Of a DNA stretch of 64,000 bases, positions 23,823 to 37,024 are shown in pieces. The translations under genes were made by a program, and so were the position numbers. Below the pieces are notes generated by a model. It was not told the origin of the DNA, made no database searches, and saw only the letters and a list, made by a program, of their open reading frames with translations. The first letter of the stretch is position 1. The number at the start of each line of letters is the position of its first letter. Source of the DNA: Torreya grandis (Eukaryota > Streptophyta > Pinopsida > Cupressales > Taxaceae); the NCBI GenBank assembly GCA_037957365.1, contig JARHVA010002371.1:1364001-1428000 (forward strand), given 5' to 3'.

Positions 23823-25502
23823 ATCAAACCCTTGCAAGATTTATTTCATTTATATTCATCATTATTTTTATCATATCTTTACTATGTTGGATCAACCCTA
23901 TCGACCCCATTTATTTATCTCTATGTGTAGGTTTGTAGGAATAGGCAACTGGCTTGATCAACTCAACCAGCTCAACCTGGTATATGGTTTAGAACTTGAA
24001 AAATTCTATTTAGACAACTATATCAACCAACTCAACCTAGTATAGTTTTCACCAATTTTTAGACTTCTTATTTAGTCAACTAGGTCAACCAAGTTAACTT
24101 TGTGCATTTTCAACACCTTTTAATAGGTTTTTGTATTGCTTGGTCAACCAACTCGACCCAGTTTACAAGTTTTTGATAGTTTTTTCCAAAGTTCTTGATC
24201 ATTAATATTCTCCTTTTCATCTCTAAGCTATTCAAGTTAATTTTTATTTCACTATATATTTTTATTTCTATACTTTCCTTTCACATTTTGTAGTCTTTTA
24301 AACTACCCCTACATAGTCAACTAGGTCAAGTGGACCTAGTCCTGTGTTCTATGTTTTCTAAAATAACTAGGTCAACCTAAATAACCTAGTTCATTTTTAG
24401 ACTTCACTTCCACAGTATAGGTTCGACCTTGTCAACCCTATTATGTATGATTGTCCATATAGTTTCAAAACTATACCTTATTTCAAAGTTAGAATAAACC
24501 ATATATGTTAATAACATCTTTATTTTTAGTTACTTTCATGCTTATAATAGCTCACATAGTCTAATTAGGATATTTTCAATTAATCATTTAGTTTCACTAT
24601 TTCTCTTCTTTTGCACACATGGCTAAATCACATAAACATCAACAAGCATTTAAAAATTTGACTACCTAGGCCAACCTACTTGGATTTCATCATCAAGGGG
24701 GAAATCAACTTGATACTATGGTCAAGTATAAAGCATGGTTAATGGTATATTTTGGATAAGCACCCAACACCCTTATCACTACAATGTGTGAAGTGAGGGG
24801 GTAGGCCCCAATACCAAGCCTATATCATTACCACTATAGTCCCTTTTATCTTAAACTTATCTGAAACTATCCTTAGATTTTTATCTAGTACCTTGCTCAT
24901 AGCCAATCTCCATTTACACTTAAAATCATTCTTAAATAATCTAATCAACATTCTAGTTTGACCAAGTAGCTAGATTTACTTTCAAGTTATTTGCTTGCTC
25001 TTTGATCAATTGTGTGTGCAAAAGCTTGCATTAACTATTGTTAGTGCAAGATTTTGATTCATGTACATTAATAGATTAGCCAATATTAATTCAATTAAAT
25101 ATATGTTTCCCTTTTAGTACTTATTTCTTTCTTACATTATTCACAATTATCTTACTTCAATTTATAGCTTATTATCAGCATTCTTTTCTTCCCAGTCTAT
25201 TGTGCTAAGTTGACCCTGTCAACCTAGTATTTTTTCAGCCCTTGTACATTGTGCTAGGTTGACTTGGTCAACATAGTGTTGCTTAAAACACCTTTACCTT
25301 TTTCTACCATTCACTATTCAATAAATTGGGTCGATCCTATGGACTTAGTATAGTTTTATAGTCCCTATTTTGCACTAGGTTGACTAGGTCGACCTAGTAC
25401 TATTATCAGTCACTTTCTGATCCTTTGATTTCTCATCTTGTCTCTTTTTCTTTCATCATAGACTTTTTGTTTGGCAACATCACTAAATTTTATTCAATAG
25501 AC
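23823..25502 (+). other. Family X leader, rich in CTAGGTTGACC words
   Basis: Long untranslated region between primer site and gag. Variants of CTAGGTTGACC and its complement GGTCAACCTAG recur, dense at 23900-24450 and 25190-25420. The part 24600-24850 aligns with 1-250 on the minus strand. No open frame of note. Confidence 0.65.
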
Positions 25503-27330
25503 ATGATAGAATTTACCAATCCTAATAGGGTCTCCCATAGACAAGGTAGGGATTCTTTTGTAAATGCTAGTAATGTTCATATTGCAACCCACACGATGGA
25601 CATGGGACCCCTCCTCATACCCCTTGTCATCAAAACCCTATATTTTATTAGAGTATTAGCTTGAGTTAGAGAATACTCTTGAAATTCTTTTTTTATCATA
25701 AAATTCCCTCAACATAGATGGAAGGATCCTTCCACCATCTATAACCTCATGATTAGATGTCAAGTTTAAGAGCCTCATTCTCCTACTCCCACTTTCTCAA
25801 CTAGATTTTGGGGTACCAATTTATTTGCTTCTCAACCTCTTCCTTCAATCTTGACTCCATATGCTATGACATCTTCTTTAACTTCTTCCACCTCCATGCC
25901 TAGTATCTCAACTAACATGGCAGGTTCTACATCTATTAGGCTTCTCATAAGATCCACTATCCTTAATCCTTCCACTAGTTCATCATTTACTACCCAAGGC
26001 ACTCATGTTTCTCGTGCTTCTTCCTCTTAACCATTTACTAGTCCATCTTTTGCTTCATAATCAAATTTTACCACTAGTGCCTCAAATTCTAATAGCTCTT
26101 GTCAAGCTCATAACAACACTAATAGTGGTACCCAAGCCACTAATATTAACATAAACACTAATACTAATTATTTTACTAACACTAATCAAACTCATAAACT
26201 ATTATTGTAAACTTTTAATCAAATGATCACATTCCAAGGTCATCATATGAATCAAATAATGTGAATACAAAATGACCTTCTTAATCTTCAATCCAATCCT
26301 CAACCAATGGATTGGGGCACACATAATCAAAGTTTTCTTCCTCCTCCTCTTCAAGATTCTCAAGGTAAACTTATTATTCAACCTTCATTAGTCAACAAAG
26401 TCATCAAGCATTTAAAAAATTAATCTCTTGCCACCCAAATTGTTAACATTGATATTGGAGGTATAACACCTACAATTTCTTACAATGGATCAACCGATCC
26501 TATCCTTCATCTCAAGACATTTGGAAATCTTTACAAAGATTGGGTCAAGTTAAATACCTTTGCCACTACCAAACTCTTAGCCAAAACCCTCACAGGTGAT
26601 GCCTTAGATTGGTACAATCAACTTATAACACACTCTATCACTAGTTTGGAAGACTTAGTAAATGCTTTAGCTCAAGAATTTCAAACTAGTGATCTTATAG
26701 AGAACACTTTGGCCCATTTCATCAATTAAAAACAAAATGAAAATGAAACTACCCAAGATTTTGTTAAGTGATGGAAGACTTTTTTAAATAAATGTGAACA
26801 TAATATGGTGGATGACAATCTCTTTCATCCCTTTACAAATGCTTTATTTCCTAAATTATAATATTGAGTCTGTATCCTTTCTCCACATACCTTGGAGGAA
26901 GCCATTTATCAAGCCAAAAGATAATATTTCCTCATAATTCGAGCTTCCCCAACCTTCCATGGTTCCTAGCCTATTAGTAAAGAACAAAAACTACAATATT
27001 ACCAATGATGGTATTACCAATTTATATGAAACCATTCACAATATTCAAGTTGTCATTCCTACCCCTTTTTCAAAACCAACTCCTTCTCAACAATTCACTA
27101 ATCCTCATTGCTCAATAAGAAACATTAATGTTCATAAGCCTTTATCCTTGGCTAAATTGCTTAAACATCTACCTAGGCATCTCCCTCTAGATCTTGACCC
27201 TACTCAGCCTATGAAATCATGGTTTTATCCTAATAAGTTTTTTTGGTTTCATTATACTTGGGGTCACTCTCATGAGACTTGTAGACAACTCTGTAATTTA
27301 GTTATGGATTTCTTCTTGGCCCAAATTTTG
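25503..27330 (+). pseudogene. gag: Family X gag, gypsy type, decayed
   Basis: The best start is the ATG at 25503 (MIEFTNPNRVSHRQGRDSF). A Ser/Thr/Asn-rich N-terminal part follows to about 26250. The core gag domain is at about 26450-26860: ISYNGSTDPILHLKTF, then LAKTLTGDALDWYNQL and ITSLEDLVNALAQEF, the usual pattern of hydrophobic, WY and F residues. Stops occur near 26040, 26210 and 26730. The frame shifts near 26930; afterwards FHYTWGHSHETCRQLCNLV (about 27240-27310) resembles a zinc knuckle whose first Cys is replaced by Phe. Ty3/gypsy assignment is firm, lineage is not. Confidence 0.75.
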
Positions 27331-28091
27331 ATCATGAATCTATTATTCATAAGTGTTAACAAGTTTATGATATTTCTTTCAAAGACTATAAAACACATGA
27401 TAAAACTCAAGCCTTAAATCAATTAAATGTTCATTTATCTATCTATAAAGACCCCTTGCCTAATCATCAACCAATCTAAAAATGTCAAGATAAGCCCACT
27501 TCTTCCACCAATAACATAGAAAGTCTTGTTGAACCAAATTCCAAAGAGAATGTGGTTAGCATGACCCATATGTGAAGATTGGTGGATTTCAATGATTATT
27601 AACCTATCTACACTCCTTCCCCTAAGACATATCATGTTATCCAAGATTCTTCTTCAACTCATTTAAATGAGTTGGGGAAAGAAAATCTTATTTATTTTGA
27701 TGATTCAATTTATGATTCCCCCTTGGATGACACATCCCATACTATTTCTACTTCTCTCCCACCATATTCTAATATTAATGACAATCCAATTTCTACTAAT
27801 AGTTCTTTTTCCAAATTTCAAGATCAATCTAAACCAACTACTTCTTCATCACTAAACAAGTTACAACCTTCTTCTCAAATTTTCCATTCTTATCAACATA
27901 AGTCTCAATGCTCTACATATCCACACCTTCTAAAGACCTTATTAATCATTACATACATATATCTAACAATCTCCTTATGGGTTATGATGAGTGGGATCCC
28001 ATTGCGGAACTTACTAATCTTCCATTTCAAATCCCTTTTCTTGAACTCATGAGGGCATCTCCACATCATAAAAATTGCCTCATGTAAATTT
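27331..28091 (+). pseudogene. Family X post-gag region toward protease
   Basis: Ser/Asn/Pro-rich frames (27672-28052) that look like the linker between gag and protease in gypsy elements; GYDEWDPIAELTNLPFQIPF near 27975-28035 reads well in another frame. No D-S-G or D-T-G protease site is visible before the sequence is cut at the family F repeat. It is a fragment only. Confidence 0.45.
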
Positions 28092-28681
28092 TAGTCATAT
28101 AAAATGTCAAAATTGGTAGCATGAGTGTGGTTTGTGACAAATAACCCATATCTCCCTCTTGCATGTTTTCATGACCCTTCTATCCACTTTTTCATTAATT
28201 CTCAATCAACTGTAGACTTCCAAAACCTCATTCCATCTCAACCAAGCTCCATTTTCCATGCTAATTCCATCGCCCTAGGTCCTAAGCCTATAGGATAGGA
28301 GTGCTTGGGTTGGAATATAGCACTGGACCCTAGGGTGTCCCATTTCTAGTGCTCCTATCCAATCACATTTTGAGCCTAGGTGACCATTTTATCTCAATTC
28401 CTCTTCCTCATTATGTCAGCCTAGTGTGATTGCATTTAACCCATGACCAATATATCTCTATAAAAACCCATTCAAAGTTTATTTAGAAGGGATTGACATT
28501 TATTTCAAAAAAAATCAAGACCACTAAGGCAATTTCCCATATTTTTTGCATACAACTAGCCAATACATCCATAAGCTCATTCAAACCCTCGCACCAGTCT
28601 CTAGTCACCTAAAGCACACTTAATTTAGCATTTTTACATCTACATAACACTATTGCACAAAGCACATCAAGTGGAAGAACT
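28092..28681 (+). repeat. Family F dispersed repeat, copy 1 (possible LTR)
   Basis: Shares about 590 bp with 46901-47502, from TAGTCATATAAAATGTC to ACATCAAGTGG. It contains a TATA-like CTATAAAAACCC block (about 28458), also present in copy 2, and an internal hairpin built on GGATAGGAG and CTCCTATCC. It lies exactly between a plus-strand gypsy fragment on the left and a minus-strand gypsy fragment on the right. An LTR is likely from size and TATA block, but no primer site or target duplication was found. Confidence 0.6.
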
Positions 28682-28990
28682 AATCTTGATGAGCTCTAGA
28701 GACACTATGTTAAGGCCTAATCCATTGTCTATAAGGACATGTTTCAATTCATTCCACTTTATATAAACTTCTATGTATAATGGATTATTATGGAGCAGGC
28801 CAAGGGAAGACATATCACTTTGGTTGAATGTGACTTGTTAGGCTGGAGCTAGGTGTCCAACCAAAGCTTGAAATTTATTAGGGGATATGTCATTGGCAAT
28901 AGTGGATTGGGTTAAAAACTCATTCTAAATGTTCTTGTGGATTGTTGACACTCACAACAAATCTAAAATAGATATATGTGTTGGTGTCTT
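28682..28990 (-). pseudogene. Element 4 aspartic protease fragment
   Basis: Minus-strand translation gives LGLLHNNPLYIEVYIKWNEL followed by KHVLIDNGLGLNIVSLELIK, the gypsy protease pattern in which the Asp of D-x-G starts the active site (here D-N-G). It is cut at 28682 by the family F repeat, so RT and everything downstream is missing. It follows gag on the same strand. Confidence 0.6.
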
Positions 28991-31900
28991 CTACAATTGT
29001 TCCACAATATCAAACTTCTTATCTTGGTCAATGGTGAACGGTTTATTCTAAGGTTGAATGGTTGGTTGGATAATAAGAAAAATAGTAGATCATTATGGGC
29101 ATGCGATAGTAATCTTTGACATCTAAGTTGTGATTGCACAATTAGGATTAGATGTTGGACCATAATTGTTAAAAAATGTTGGGAATGGTGTGGGACCATA
29201 TATGACAAGTATTAGTTACCGATGCACTTGTATGTGGTCACATGGCAAGGGTGAGTTACCAATATAAGGTCCAAAAGTGGAAGTCCTGATTTGTTGGTTC
29301 GCCTATATGTGGTCCTAGGTCAAAGAAGGATTATTCATGTAACTTGGTTGAGTGGTATTGTTTAGCAATGGTATAGATTGATTAGTGCTTGGTCTAGGAT
29401 CAATGGAGATGGTATTAGTGCTACCCCCTATAATATGACCTACAACCTTATTGTAGTCATGTGCATCTGCATGGTACATTTGTTGGTTGTTACCATTCTA
29501 ACCTTGGTTTTATCCATTATTCTGACATTGTGGGTTTTATTGTTGATTTTGTTGATTTTACTAGTTTGGGCTTTGATTTTGATACTATTGATTTTGTTGT
29601 TGCATCATTAGGTGTTGTTGTTGTTGTTGAATGTTATGCTACTATTGTGTGTTATGTTGGGGAAAGGGGTTTTGATAAATCTCAAGAGTTTGATTGGAGG
29701 TGGAAGCACCATTATCCAATGTTATCTCCCCATTCTCCAACATATTCTTAATCAAATTCTTGATTTGCACACATCTTCATAGATTATTCTCATTGACTTG
29801 ATGATATTCACATAATTCATTTTCATGATACCAATCAGGATAAGGAATGTCTTATGGATAATGCTTTGGTATAGACCAACTAATCAGATTAGTAGTGGTA
29901 AGTTTGGAAAATATAGACTTAATAGGTTCTCCTAGGTCACTAAAGACATGATGTGTAGGCACAATTCTCCTTGGAGGAGGGGTTTACAATGCTAAAGACT
30001 GTTGTATTTTTTTCACGGGTCTTGGTTGTTGTGCTTGTGATGTTGGTTATAGAGGTTGTTGGGTAGGAGTAAGATGAAAAGATGTTGTAGATGATGTTTG
30101 CACTATTTGAACATGATGTGGCTCAGTTACTCCATTACCCACAATATTCTTATTGTGGTTGAATTGCTTTAGTCTATCTTGGTTATTGCCATGTGTTGGT
30201 TGTGATGCTTACACTTGGATTGGATGTTAGTTTTGGCCACTTCCCTGATTGGTACCTTGATTTTGATTAGCTAAAGTAAGCTTGATGATCCCTTTATTAA
30301 TAAGGGCTCCCTTAATCAAAAAGCATTTGTTGATGATCTCCTTGAAAGTATGTGCACATTGTAGCTCTAGATGATAAGCTATCTCACTATGCAAATTTTT
30401 AGTAAACACAGCGGCTAATTATTTATCTAGTAAACTATGGGTGAATCAGCTTTCAAGGGCTCTCCATCATTGTAGATAACTTACAAAAATCTCACCAACC
30501 TTCTATTTTTCTTATGTTAAGTCAACAAATGAAATCTCGTGTTCAAGATTATAGGAAAAGTGCTTCATAAACTTATTAGAAAGATCATCAAAATTTGTTA
30601 TTGAATTCTTGGGCAACTTTAAAAACCACTCCAAGGCTTGTCCCGCCAAGCTCCTTGGAAACAATAACAAAAGGTATATATTTTCATATGCCACTGGTTG
30701 ACATGCAATAAATAACTCAGTTACATGGGCCTTATGGTCACCTTTCCCTTTGTCTTTTTTGAATTTTGGTGGTTTATATTCTAGAGGAAATGGTATCTAT
30801 AAGTACTCCATGTTGAATGGATAAGAACACATGTCATCCAATTTAAACTTTTTAGTCTATTTCCTAGCCTAAATGGCACTAATTGCATACTTCATTTGTT
30901 GTAATTCTTTGGATAAGAAACTAGAAGGAACATTGGTTTGAGGGATAATATTGGTTTGGGTAGATGTTTGGGAGGTCATAAGTGGGACACGTAGACCAAG
31001 GTATGATGGAGATATGTATTGGGGTACATTGGTTTGGTTGGCAAATTGACCAGGAATATGCATACATAGATTATGATGTACTTGAAATTATATATTTGGT
31101 TGTATGATATTCTAGTTTGGGTTGGCTATAAAGGTTTGACTTAGAGGATTTTGTGGTTGGGATGGAGGGATATAACTATATTGTGCCTATTGTGGTTGAA
31201 AAGGGATGTGTTGATGACTAATTAAACCTTGATGTTAAGTGGGAATTTGTGGACCAAGACCTTATTTCTAAACATGTGGCACATTTTAAACTGATTGTTG
31301 TCTAGTAGGTACTTGATCATCCTTGTTGCATGAATCCTTGTTAGGAATCAAAATCATGTTAAAGATTTGGCATCTGTCGCTGATCAATATTTACATGTTG
31401 TTTTCTAGTCATCATTTCATTTTGGATTAGTACACTAGTCTACCACTGAAGAGGTATTTTTATCACTACCTAACAAGGTGGAACATTAGTTTCCCCTTGT
31501 TGAGGTGGAAATACATTTGGCCTCTGTTGCATTGGTACACTAGATTGTCCCTGATGTTATGGAATACTACTCATCATTTACTGAGGAGGAGTAGTATTCA
31601 TCACATTTTGTTATTGAGGCTTTGTACTAATTGCTAGTTGATTACCTATTCCTGTTGGTTGTATGCTTGATGAAATAGTTGGTTGAGTTTGTGATGTAGA
31701 AACTCCTACTCCCTAATTTGGAGAACCACTCATGGTATTTACTATAGGCACATGTTATTGACTAGTTATTTGTGCATTAGTACCACTTTGATTTAGATTA
31801 AACATTGCTTGCACATTATCTACTATATTTTATTCATTATTCTATGTAGAAGCATAAGACACTTCTTCAATAATAGGCATATGCAAAAAGTTGTCTAACA

Positions 31901-32624
31901 AAGTGTTTTGCATGAATGGGTCCAAACTCTGATTATCTTGACTAGTTAACTCTATCAAAACTCTTGTTTAAGGAACTAAGTCAATAAGAGGTTTGCTCAC
32001 CATGGTCATCTAATTGAAATTACATGCTAGATTCAGGTATGTGTGATATACCATCTACATTTGGTTAAAGTGGTCTTCCATGAGGTTTTTTCTTCTATTA
32101 GGCATATTAGGGTCATAATATGTTGTTTGGACTAGAGTTAAAAGATTACTAGAAGAATATTGTTGATCGTAAATTATGTTGTGGGGCATTCTTACTAGGC
32201 TTGGTAAATTCTCATGGGGGAAGTCTACTAGAAACTTGGCCCCTACCTCTATGGCTCAAACCAAAATCTCATCTTTGTTCTCCAATAAATGATGCTCAAA
32301 TAAAAATGGATCATATGTGGAAGGTGTATTAGTAGAGCATGACTATTGTAGAACTGGTTCATCATTTGTAGGTATTGTAGCTATGTATTGTGCAGTTTGT
32401 TCTTGGTCTTATTATAAATAAGGTGGTGTATTAACTAAATGGTTGTCCAATGGATCTTGGCTTTGTGCCCCTAATTGAGTATTATAAGAGGGATAAGAAT
32501 CCATCTCATAAGAAATATGATTTGTGTAGGGATCTTGCACCATTTCTTCCTACACAACCACATTACTAATCCTTGGATTGTATATGAGTCCACTACAAGT
32601 GTAAGAATATAGGTTGGGATCCAT
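28991..32624 (-). pseudogene. gag: Element 4 gag, long N-terminal type, many stops
   Basis: The start is inferred at the ATG at 32624 (MVDPNLYSYTCSGL). A long Gln/Asn/Pro-rich N-terminal part covers about 32600-30870. The gag core lies at 30512-30694 (LFPRSLAGQALEWFLKLPKN then FDDLSNKFMKHFSYN) and 30227-30409 (HTFKEIINKCFLIKGALINK). A zinc-knuckle-like block, WYHENELCEYHQ to RCVQIKNLI, is at about 29740-29840 but lacks the His. An Asn-rich linker follows (29390-29640), whose plus-strand shadow looks like a hydrophobic Leu/Ile protein. Numerous stops. The long disordered N-terminus recalls the Tat/Ogre branch of gypsy elements; that lineage call is tentative. Confidence 0.65.
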
Positions 32625-34929
32625 AGTAAATGTTTTTGAATAAAAGTAAAAAGAGTTATATAGAATCTAAAAAGGCAATGTCTAAAATTTGATGTTCAAA
32701 CTTGGTCTAGATTCATCAAAAGGATCAAAAGGTTTATGCAAATATTTGTGATAACACCAATTAACATCAAGTGTCTAATGTTATATGTCTTACACAAAAA
32801 ATATTAAGTAAATGAACCAAAAATCAAAATGCCAAACTCTAAGGTCAAAGTGTTTCAAATTAGTCTAATCTAGGAAAAGTAAAAGTTGCTAGGTCTTTTG
32901 GCCAAACGCAACATCAAAATCTAGGCTCAAACAAGGGATGAATTAGGAATCTTGGCCAAACGACGTCAAAAGATAGTCCTTGAAAATAGATGAAATTTTT
33001 AATCTAACGGATTTGAAACACTTTTAACAAACATTAGGCATTTGATTCTTAGACATGGACTCAATCAAATAAGTATAAGGTATGAAACAAAAGAACAAAA
33101 GGCACTTTATAGATAGTTTATTTTCTCACAAATAATGGTATAAAACTTAGTTTTTTTGACAAATAAGCTAGACAAAAGTGAATGATGTAACTATGCTAGA
33201 CAAAGGTTCACAAAGGTATACTCAGATTAGTTTGAAAAATTAGGAAAAAAATTGAACTCTATGCAAAAGGGCCTATGAAACAATATCTAAAATGTTTTGG
33301 GCAGTGTAACATCACTAGACTACCCAAAATATGTAACAAAATGCTTGTTTCAAAAACCCTATAAGGGAAAGATAATTTCTCCCAAATTTGATAGTATAAT
33401 ACTACCTTTCCTAACTCAAAATGTTGTGGTGCATAGACTTAAAGTGAAAGTGTTTAGCATAAAATGAGTCTTAAATGGCATTCAACCTAAATTGGAAATT
33501 AAACCTAAGTTCCCTCAAGTTTAGTGAAAATGGAGAACCCACTTAACACATCAACCCTGTGATCTTATAAAGGTGAAATTTTGAATTTAGATTATAAATG
33601 AAGGACTTAAAAAAATTTGACAAAGGTCTAGACTCAATTGGGCAGCATAACTATGCCAAAGTGGATGATATGACTCCAAGTTTTGATGAACTTCAATAAG
33701 GAAAATTGATGATTCATGTGGGCAGCATAATGCCTCCTTGTTCAAACAAAATTGGGGACCATGTGTTTGGTTTGCATCATTTGTTTGCACCAATTTTTGA
33801 CTTCAAACAAGACTTTAGTCTAGGACAACACCAACTAATTAATTGCTCTTAGATCCTAAACTGACAAGGTTGCTTAGTATTGTTGGAATCCATTAATATA
33901 CATCATTTTAGAGGATTTTAAATATTCATCCAAAAGTAAATGTGCATTATATAGTAGGGTTTTTACACCCCTCCTTATCTCAAATAATAGTACTAAAACA
34001 TGGACCTTGAGGTGCACCTTACACTAACAATACTTCCATGGCAAGTGGGGATTTGTCTAACATCTATATGTTTTGAAACATTCTAGGGGAATCAATTGCA
34101 TAATGACTTTCACATCAAACAATGAAAAAAAAAGCACAGATTTTGGGTTTGTATCTCTTGGATTATTGCAGAAAGGTCTAGTACTTTTTTCAACCACTAC
34201 ATCCTATTGTTTGCTCAGTGTAGTGTGATGTATAAAGTGTCACTATGTCCCATGTGTAATTCTAATATGGAGCCAAATGAAGTCAATATCGAGAGATGAA
34301 ACCCTAGGTCAAAGCTTCCCTAATGAACATATGGGAGGTAATGATGTCCCCCTCATAAGACAAGTTTGCATGAAATGAAGAAAGCATAAAATAGAAAGAC
34401 TTTAGGGTCATTGTCAAGGTCACCCAATACTTTTGTGAGTTTTTGGGGAGTGCTTCAGATGACATTCTTTTTATGCCTTAGACTAGGAAATTTACAAATA
34501 AGGAAAGCACTTTTGATTCCAAGGGTTCCCTAAAGGGGACAAATAGAAGAGCATACACGCAACATCCTTGTAATTTGTGACAACAAAGTGCTAATTGAAA
34601 CCATGAAAACAAAATTGACAAGTGTGTTCAATTTTAAGCCCAAATGAAAGATTTGGTGATGTTCATTTGACCCCTTGGTCTTAAAATTTTAAACTTTGAA
34701 AACTAATGCTAAAAACTTACTTAAGCACTTAAATGTTATATTCAGCACAAAAATAATGTTCCTAGTTCATTTTAAAACACACAAGATGATTTAAACATGC
34801 TTTAGCAATTTTCCAAGTTGGTCCTGCAAGAAAAATGTTAGCAAGTGGTTTAGCTTTGAAGCATTTTTAAAGATGAAACAATCAACTTAGGAAAATGAAC
34901 TCTCAGGTTGACACAATGGTGCAATACCA
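32625..34929 (-). other. Element 4 leader or LTR sequence, no gene
   Basis: Lies between the inferred gag start and the degenerate repeats upstream. The only frame of note (33587-33793) matches nothing. I could not find a convincing primer binding site, so the LTR end within this stretch is not placed. Confidence 0.4.
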
Positions 34930-35338
34930 CTAATTAACAAAGTAATCTGACTACTTGCAAGACAATCTCATAACTTTAAGAGTTTTGGTATTGTAACTAA
35001 TCATTAACCATTTAGTCACAATACCATGACTCTAAAAGATGATCTTGCTACTTGCAGGACAATCCCAGAACTTTAAAATTCATAGTATTGTAAACCATAG
35101 GCAGTTTGGTCATAATACCATGACTTGCTTTGATGATCCCATTAGTAGCAGGACAATCCTACCACTTCATGAGTTGCGATATTGTCACTTAACTACTAAC
35201 AGTTAGACAATACCATGACTCAGTTAAGCAACCCTGTGAGTTTTAAATAAATCTCATGACTTCTAAAGTAGCAGTATTGTTAACCCTTACTTAAAAACAC
35301 AAAATTAGTCCAAAAATAAAAATGGCTAAGCATAATAC
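34930..35338. repeat. Degenerate ~93-bp tandem repeats, split by Element 2
   Basis: The words CAATACCATGACT (near 35020, 35112 and 35207) and GCAGGACAATCC (near 35055 and 35148) recur at about 90-95 bp. The series resumes after the nested element, at 44054-44110, with TACCATGAGTT and GACAATCCTGTGACT. The last bases before the insertion (AATAC, 35334-35338) are the target duplication of Element 2. Confidence 0.65.
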
Positions 35339-36362
35339 TGTTGTTCCCCAAAAATGTTAGCTATTTTTGGGACAACATTTGAATTATTTTGGTCCTACAA
35401 ACCAAAATTATCTCTTCCCTTTCCAAATTTTATCTTGGGCATTTAAATTCCTCATTTTTCAAGCTTTTCAGAAATCTACGGACTGCAAATAGGATTATTT
35501 CTACAAGTTCAATGGGCTTCACAACTTTTGCAAGAATTTTCATCGACAAGCATCAGCAGCAGGTTCTACGGTTAGTTCAACATCGTGGTTCAATGAAAAG
35601 GTTCAAAATTTTGGTTCAAAGACATGGTTCAAAGGCAAGTTTAATGTTCGGTTCAATGCTTAGTTCATCGGCTTGGTTCATTCAAATTGAACCATCGGCT
35701 TGAACCATTTTTGGTTCAACCGATTGGTTCAACGGAATGGTTCATCACCAAAGTTCAAAGGGGTGGTTCAATGCAAAAGAAAGATTATCGAAAGACAAGT
35801 GCCTTTGCAGAGGACACTTAATTGATAAAAGCACCCTTTGGAAGGGTCATTTTTAGGGAAGCCTAAAAGGCCATTTAAAGACTGCCTGAAGGATAGATAT
35901 CCTTGCGAGAGGTTATTCTAACTCAAATGGGTCATTTCTCAAGGCCCGAAAGGGCAAGTCCAATCTGGAAAAGTGCCAAACAAAAAAGCCAAAAGAAGAC
36001 AAAAGAATGAGGTGCCCAAAAATGTCAAATTCAACACAGTGAATTAGCCGTTGATCTTTTAAACATACAGACCAGAATACATTCACAGATCTCAAAGCCA
36101 AGACCAGCAAAAAGTGGAGAAGGAACAGAACAGTAAATTAAATCTAGGACCCAATTCAATTAACCAGACAAGGAGAAACGATGAAGATAAGATCAGATTG
36201 CCAAGTGAACATTGAAAGTTACAAACTTTCAATAAGCGCGACTTATTTCCTTGCATTGATAAAATCAAATGGGTAAAGTGCCCCTATGTTCTGGCATGTC
36301 TCCTTAATAGATTCCAACGCAAAATGATGTATTGATTGTTCCCAAGTCCTTCTTGAAGAGGC

Positions 36363-36370
36363 TATATAAA
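36363..36370 (+). promoter_or_regulatory. TATA box of Element 2 5' LTR
   Basis: GCTATATAAAGGACTTTC, the same context as in the other three LTRs of this family. Transcription would start some 30 bp later, which places all GACTTTGTGC words inside the RNA leader. Confidence 0.65.
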
Positions 36371-36984
36371 GGACTTTCTTCTATTGTAATAAAGATCTCT
36401 TTTTTGACATTTAGAACGAAACTCTACCCAAATTGAGAGGCATCATTGAGACTTTGTGCTCAGTCTGTTAATCACATTTTGTTACTGGAATAAGAAAGCA
36501 AGGGACTTTTTCAGACTTTGTGCTATGATTTCTTTGTTATTAAGGAAACTATTCTTGTCTTTTCCCTTGATATATTTTATGTTCCATTAATTCAACAAGC
36601 AGAATTAGTAAAATTAGTCAGGAAGGTGTCCTGAAGAATCAATTATGGAGAGACTTTGTGCCCCCATAGCTACCTTCAGTTTGTTTTCTTTTCATTACTA
36701 TGTAAAGGACTTTGAGAAGACTTTGTGCCCTCATTGTCCTTCGTATATTACTCTTGAGCATTTCAAGTAGAGACTTTGTTTTGTATCTTGATTTGTTGGT
36801 TACTACGCCCTCAGTTACATTCTACTTTTATTTCTAAGAGTATTCTTGTGGTTTGTTGAATAGTACTTTTGAAAGAAGAGGAGTACTATCTGTCACTTCC
36901 CGTGAGTTTTTCCTTTGATCTGTGTGCATCATCTCTAAAAGAAGAGAGATGGATGATTTGTCCCACCCATGAGTATTATTTTAT

Positions 36985-36987
<3 letters not shown>

Positions 36988-37023
<36 letters not shown>
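36988..37023. repeat. (TA)n microsatellite in Element 2 5' LTR
   Basis: Pure TA tract. The matching place in Element 1 holds only a short TATGTATATGTATA, so the tract expanded in the Element 2 lineage; the 3' LTR has a different, interrupted version at 43842-43904. Confidence 0.9.

Positions 37024-37024
<1 letters not shown>

Larger units (their letters stand above)
14069..28091 (+). mobile_element. Family X LTR retrotransposon, plus strand, split by Element 1
   Basis: LTR 14069-15101 continues at 23716-23802. The primer site follows at 23806, then a long leader, gag from 25503, and a decayed post-gag region to about 28091. Sequence across the nested insertion is continuous with the minus-strand copy at 1-2220. 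No RT, RNase H or integrase is present and no 3' LTR was found; the element stops where the family F repeat begins at 28092. It is therefore a 5' fragment. Confidence 0.75.

Noticed and set aside
28092..28681. Family F copy as a solo LTR of Element 4 or family X
   Set aside because: Sequence does not match either LTR, and its flanks belong to two different elements without a target duplication.
29378..29751. A plus-strand frame rich in Leu/Ile/Val that looks like a membrane protein
   Set aside because: It is the complement of an Asn-rich linker in the minus-strand gag of Element 4; the T-rich strand gives hydrophobic residues.
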